Below, piece by piece: positions 59,602 through 64,000 of a stretch of DNA of 64,000 nt (the stretch's first letter is position 1; the number at the start of each line of letters is the position of its first letter). This DNA comes from Erigeron canadensis (lineage: Eukaryota > Streptophyta > Magnoliopsida > Asterales > Asteraceae). The stretch lies in assembly GCF_010389155.1 (NCBI RefSeq), contig NC_057761.1, positions 47,602,213 through 47,666,212 on the forward strand, in the 5' to 3' direction. Made by a program: the position numbers and the translations under genes. A model generated the notes under the pieces. That model made no database searches, had not been told where the DNA came from, and was given only the letters and a program-made list of their open reading frames with translations.

Positions 59602-61428
59602 TAATTAAGTGATCAACTAATTATATATAATACTGTCTAGCTAGCTACCACGATATAATGTGATGAAGCCGGTTACATATGCAAATTATTAGTACACACC
59701 AATAAAAACATGACCATAATACATATATAGTTCATATCACATGATTAGATAATATTCTTGTCACATTTTAATTGACTTTTAATTTGATCGAGTTTTTTTA
59801 AATGAAATTTGACCGTAATTATTTTTTTTCTTTTTGTTAAATAAAATTTTTTATAGAAAATATAAATGAATTAAGTTTTAAATCTACTTCTCGTTGATGT
59901 ATATATCATCAACTACTCGTATTATATAATAAAAACATAAATATTTAAAATTAAAGCTATAAAAAGCTTCAAATCAAATTATCACATTTAAGATGATGAG
60001 ACTACTTATCCTTAAAATTAAGTGTTTCATGTTTAATGTATTTTACTCTCTTTTCCATTTGGTCCTTATTATGTTTATCTATCAATAATCAATGTATGTA
60101 TCGAATCTCCTACATAAGTTTGTCTCTAACACTAAATTTACATGGTGTTTGTCAGTGTGTGTGTATACAGTTAACTCCTCACATATGAAAAAAAATGGTT
60201 TTTAAGAAGTTGAATCGAGAACAAAAAGAAAAAGGAGTATAAACTTTGCAAAGACATAATCAAGGACCATAATGAAGGCGATTAAGGGGTTTTGAAAACG
60301 TACTCGTATTTGCCCCAATCGAATTTACTAAGAACATTATTTACTGTGAGATATAATGAAACAATAAATGGGTTTAAAGTCCCATTGTAACTGGCATTAT
60401 TATAACTTCATTCGAGTATATGAATTAAGTAAAACAAAATAGTAAGCAAAATAGATGATAAGTCACTTTTATCATGGCCGGGTTAGAAAACGAAAGTCCC
60501 GATTGTGGCCCGGGGCGACCATAAAAACTGTATGCACTATATCTTTTTACTGATAAAAGTTAATTAACCTTTTGGTCTTCTTAGCAATAAAAATAACAAA
60601 AATAGTCTAAAATTTATTCTTAGTGGGCCACTTAAAACTCTTCCATCTTAGGCCTTAGCCAACGGCCCGTCGTTAGGCACTTTGTCACCTGTGTCGATGA
60701 GGAAGCCGTTGGCAGGGGTGTGTTCGTGACGCTCTTCGATGGGGCTAGTTCCTTGGGTCGAAAGGGAAGGACGAGAGAGAGAGAGCAGGTGTGGGCCAGA
60801 TTATTTTTTTTTGTTTTTGTTTTGTAGATGTTATATATGTATATGTGTAGTATATATTTATGTATGTAAAGAAGAAAACTTGTAATTTTTTTAATAATCA
60901 AATACATTTTATTATCAAAACACATTATAATAAAAAAGACAACACAAAATAAAAAAACATAATACTTGATAAAAATACGAAATACATAAGTTGAGTATAA
61001 ATAGGGGGAAGAAAAAAAAAGCTACTAGCCGTTTTTTTCAAAATTCAAAATCAGTAAAACGGGGAAAAAGTGGGGTTATTAGTGAGTAGGAAGAAGTGTT
61101 TTAGGAGAGAAAAAAGGGGAATAGGATTCCCTCAAGTTTCTCCGACTTGTTGACTAGTCAAGTCTCGAAGAAACTTGCGGAAGAAAAGGTGGAGGTTTCT
61201 ATGATTTTGAAAATTTGGCCTCCGAAATCAACCCTCCTTTTCCTTCAACCATCTATAGGCGGCGGCGATATGACATACACGGCCTGTACGTCCCAAACAC
61301 AAAAAAAGGTACATGTTTAAGTTAATCTCAGAAATCCGAATCCCTTAGAAAAAGAAAAAGAAGAGTAAAATCAAAATCAGAAAACACAGGTTAAAATCAA
61401 AGAGAATGAGAGAAAGGAGGTGTCAGTC
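59602..61428. other. Intergenic with a MITE-related block
   Basis: 60640-60880 shares its T-rich block (GTGTGGGCCAGATTATTTTT, with (GT)/(TA) words) and its GC-rich head with the Harbinger-like MITE at 35865-36219, so it is a related element whose ends I could not fix. No gene seen. Confidence 0.45.
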
Positions 61429-62100
61429 GACAAGATTCCTTTTGAAATGCAAGTAGAAATCATGAAAAGTCTTCCTGTTAAATCACTCTCGATCAGATCG
61501 GTTTCCAAAGCTTGGAAATCGACAGCCCTCTCTTTCTTACCGGCCCCATGATTGTATTAATTATTTATGTTGAACATAGGTTATGCTCTTTACGTTAAGC
61601 TCTCGGGTTTGGAGACATCCTGGAGGAGGTAATCTGCGCGCATTCTAATTCATATTCCTTTACGTTACTGATAATCGGTGTATTTATTGGAAAGCTTTTG
61701 ATAGAGAGACTAATCTGGTTGTTGCTTTTGATATGGTGAGTGATGAAGACTTTACGGATATTGTAGCACATCGGCCTTATCGTGAGGTTTCCATCTCTAA
61801 GATTAATTAAGGAGTCTCTCACTCTACTTGAATACTATCATGACGCCGCCTGGAAAAAAGTTTACGGTGTATGGATCATGGAAGGTGTTTCAAAATCGTT
61901 TACAAAGCTATTCACCATCAACATACCAGATACATCGTTGTACACTCAGGTTCTAGGATTTAGGAAGAATGGCCAACCTATTATGGAAACATCGAGACTC
62001 TTGGGATAAATGGTGAACCTTGTTCGTTCTCTTTAAGCTCATACACGGAAACTTTACTTTTGCTGGATCAGTTGGATGGGCAATTTGTAAAGTGCCAATT
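61429..62100 (+). pseudogene. F-box / F-box-associated (FBA) pseudogene
   Basis: From 61429 a frame reads DKIPFEMQVEIMKSLPVKSL and RSVSKAWKSTALSF, an F-box with a few residues missing and no ATG in frame. Then come FBA-type segments in changing frames: IYWKAFDRETNLVVAFDM, AHRPYREVSISK, and ESLTLLEYYHDAAWKKVYGV followed by WIMEGVSKSFTKLFTI (open 61782-62009), then LLLLDQLDGQFV. At least two frame changes and several stops break it. Intact relatives are substrate adaptors of SCF ubiquitin ligases. Confidence 0.75.
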
Positions 62101-63449
62101 GCAGTTATAGCCTTTACGTCGTCATGTATCAGCTCATGAGCTCAAGTCATTAGAAAGGTACGTATATTCGTCATATTTTGTTCCATTTTCCTAGTACAAC
62201 TTTTTAGTTTTTTCAGTTAATTTGAATGAAAATCCCGTAAATCTGTTTTTAGAGTTAATCGCTACATATGCCATCTGAGTGCATCAGCTTTTCCTTTCAA
62301 AAGAATATGACCTTATTTTGCTATTGCATGCCTTGTTGCAAGTTTAGTGCAGCTATGCATTTACAAGTGTATATGATTAATATGATATAGATTCAAACGA
62401 CCATGGAGTATGCAAGGTTAGTTCTGTTACCGGAATCAGTTTCTGTAGAGGGGATATCGAACACAAAAGAACTATTGGTGGCAGAGAAAAACAAAGGATG
62501 AAAAGGAGCATAAGAGTTTTCACTGTTTATGATTGAAGCATAATGAATGCTGTTTATGTTATATCGGAACAGAATGTTATTGTTACTTTGGCGCGTTCCT
62601 ATCATTATCATATGTCAGTCAATTTAAATTGTGGAACTAGGTTAAAAATAAATTCTAGTTGTGAATTTGATCAGCTGTTATGTAGAGCTGGACGTAAGTA
62701 GCTGGTTCATTGTTAACAGACTAGTGTTGGGCTTTGGTTTCTGGCTTTGTGTTAGCAGTGACTGTAGGTTCATAGGTATGGCCATATACTCATATTGGGT
62801 AATCCTCAGATTTTTGTTTGTTGGTTCTTAGTATCTTTTGAGCTGAGTGGGCAGAGCTTCATATTAGGTTTTATACAATCACTTTGGCCATTGTGTTATT
62901 TGTGTTCATGTTTCATAGAATATCGGATTTTCTACATTCCCCTGCTTTATCTCAAGCGAGCCATTTTCAACTTAATTACGGGCTAAAAGGTAGTGCATAT
63001 TAAATGTGTAAAGTGTCATTAATAGCAGATGAATAGGGCCCTTTGGGTTGCTGGTCTTAATATTTTGTCTGTTGTGGGTAGAGTGTTATTGTTGCTGTTA
63101 GGCTAATGCAAATTGACATACCAACTAACTAACAAAATAGATGGATTATAATTCCCAAGAGAGTAGTTTCAAAAAACATGCTTTTTTGGGTTTTAGTTCT
63201 TGAAGTGTTCGACCCGATGTTTAAAACAACTGTTGTTGGTTTTGGGGTCTGTCTGGTTACTTGTGACCCTAAACCTGTCAAGATTATGTGCAGCAGGTCT
63301 AACATCTCTTGGGAAGTTGAAATATCCACATAAAACTCTGGGAATTGGTGGACTAAATCTACTAATATACCTTGCGGTTTGGTTAATGTCACATGGTCTC
63401 ACATAGCCATGGGCAGGTTTATGTATTGGCCTGCTTATAAGATATGTAT
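62101..63449. other. Intergenic between two F-box remnants
   Basis: No intact gene recognised. Higher GC than most of the window suggests decayed genic sequence, perhaps from the F-box locus. Confidence 0.35.
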
Positions 63450-63850
63450 ATGTACCTCATAACTTGATTATGTCGTTTGATCTGACTAGTGAAGAATTTG
63501 TAGTAGTAGAACTCCCAGGAAATATAGCAAACCAGCCTCCCATAACTTTTTCTCTCTCTAAGTTAAAGTAGCCTCTTGTTGTGGTGTGATTCTCTACGAA
63601 TTCTTGAAGCAAGTTTTTCCAATATGGGTCATGAATAATGGTGTTCCTACAAAGCTATACACCATCTATCATCCAAATGCATCAGTAAAGAAAGTGTTGG
63701 AATTCAGGAATAGCGGTGCATTGAAATGGATATGGATGATAATGGTAAAAGCTATTATGTGGTACCCTTTCGGTTTTTGAACCCGAATCAGGACAAACCA
63801 GTGAGATTAGGGTTACTGGAACACAAGACTCATTCTTTGTAAGTTCTTAA
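63450..63850 (+). pseudogene. Second F-box-associated domain remnant
   Basis: A frame near 63466 reads MSFDLTSEEFVVVELPGN and PPITFSLSKLK before stops. A second frame (63586-63780) reads FLKQVFPIWVMNNGVPTKLY and TIYHPNASVKKVLEFRNSGA, parallel to the WIMEGVSKSFTKLFTI...VLGFRKNGQ part of the pseudogene at 61429-62100. No F-box is seen in this copy. It may continue beyond the window. Confidence 0.6.
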
Positions 63851-64000
63851 ATGAAAACATTACTTTTACTTGGCCACTGAGGTACTGGTATTCTTTTTTC
63901 ACATTAAACGAGCAGCAAAGTTATTGACAAAGTAATTTACTGAGATTCAAATTTAAGCAATAGATGATCAGTGTCACTGTGATCATGGGTTGAAAACTGG

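Noticed and set aside
63129..63392. Overlapping frames on both strands before the second F-box remnant
   Set aside because: No family resemblance, and codon pattern not better on either strand.

Overview
The window is eukaryotic nuclear DNA from a flowering plant. It is AT-rich, its genes have GT-AG introns, and they belong to plant-only families: an RF298/RF4-type RING protein, a THA8L-like short PPR protein, and ROXY-type (CC-type-like) glutaredoxins. A eudicot is likely. Asteraceae would fit the style of the repeats, but that is only an impression.

Layout. 2.8-7.1 kb: a minus-strand RING E3 ligase gene in two coding exons, with its promoter on the right. 7.1-13 kb: AT-rich intergenic DNA with short non-autonomous Helitrons and tRNA-derived SINEs. 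13.0-16.8 kb: a plus-strand gene for a short PPR protein, in two coding exons, with a SINE and a LINE remnant in its 2.6 kb intron. 17.8-20.3 kb: two Helitrons. 20.5 kb: the first glutaredoxin gene (minus strand). 22-37 kb: a dense bed of transposons that can be delimited from target-site duplications: CACTA-type foldback MITEs, a hAT-like element, a solo LTR, a Mutator-like MITE, Harbinger MITEs, a pogo/Emigrant-like element with a transposase remnant, and Helitrons, one of which carries a promoter plus first exon. 38.15-48.22 kb: a 10-kb CACTA (En/Spm) transposon bounded by a CTA duplication. It holds a broken TNPD-type transposase and a broken TNPA-type gene whose C-terminal half is a Ulp1-like cysteine protease domain. 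49.6-59.6 kb: three more plus-strand glutaredoxin genes, plus an orphan copy of a glutaredoxin promoter without a coding region. 56.5-58.0 kb: a 1.55-kb Harbinger element with a transposase remnant. 61.4-63.85 kb: two decayed F-box/F-box-associated sequences.

The host genes most worth attention are the four intronless glutaredoxins (20.5, 49.6, 53.1 and 59.3 kb). They are a dispersed tandem family of which the CACTA element occupies the largest gap. All four keep only the first cysteine of the CCxC/CCxS active site (CILS, CSMS, CIMS, CILS), and their promoters share conserved blocks. I see no operon-like or pathway cluster beyond this family, no CRISPR array and no recognisable tRNA or rRNA gene. 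The unusual content is the structure and nesting of the mobile elements and the active-site change in the glutaredoxins; I found no clearly new system.
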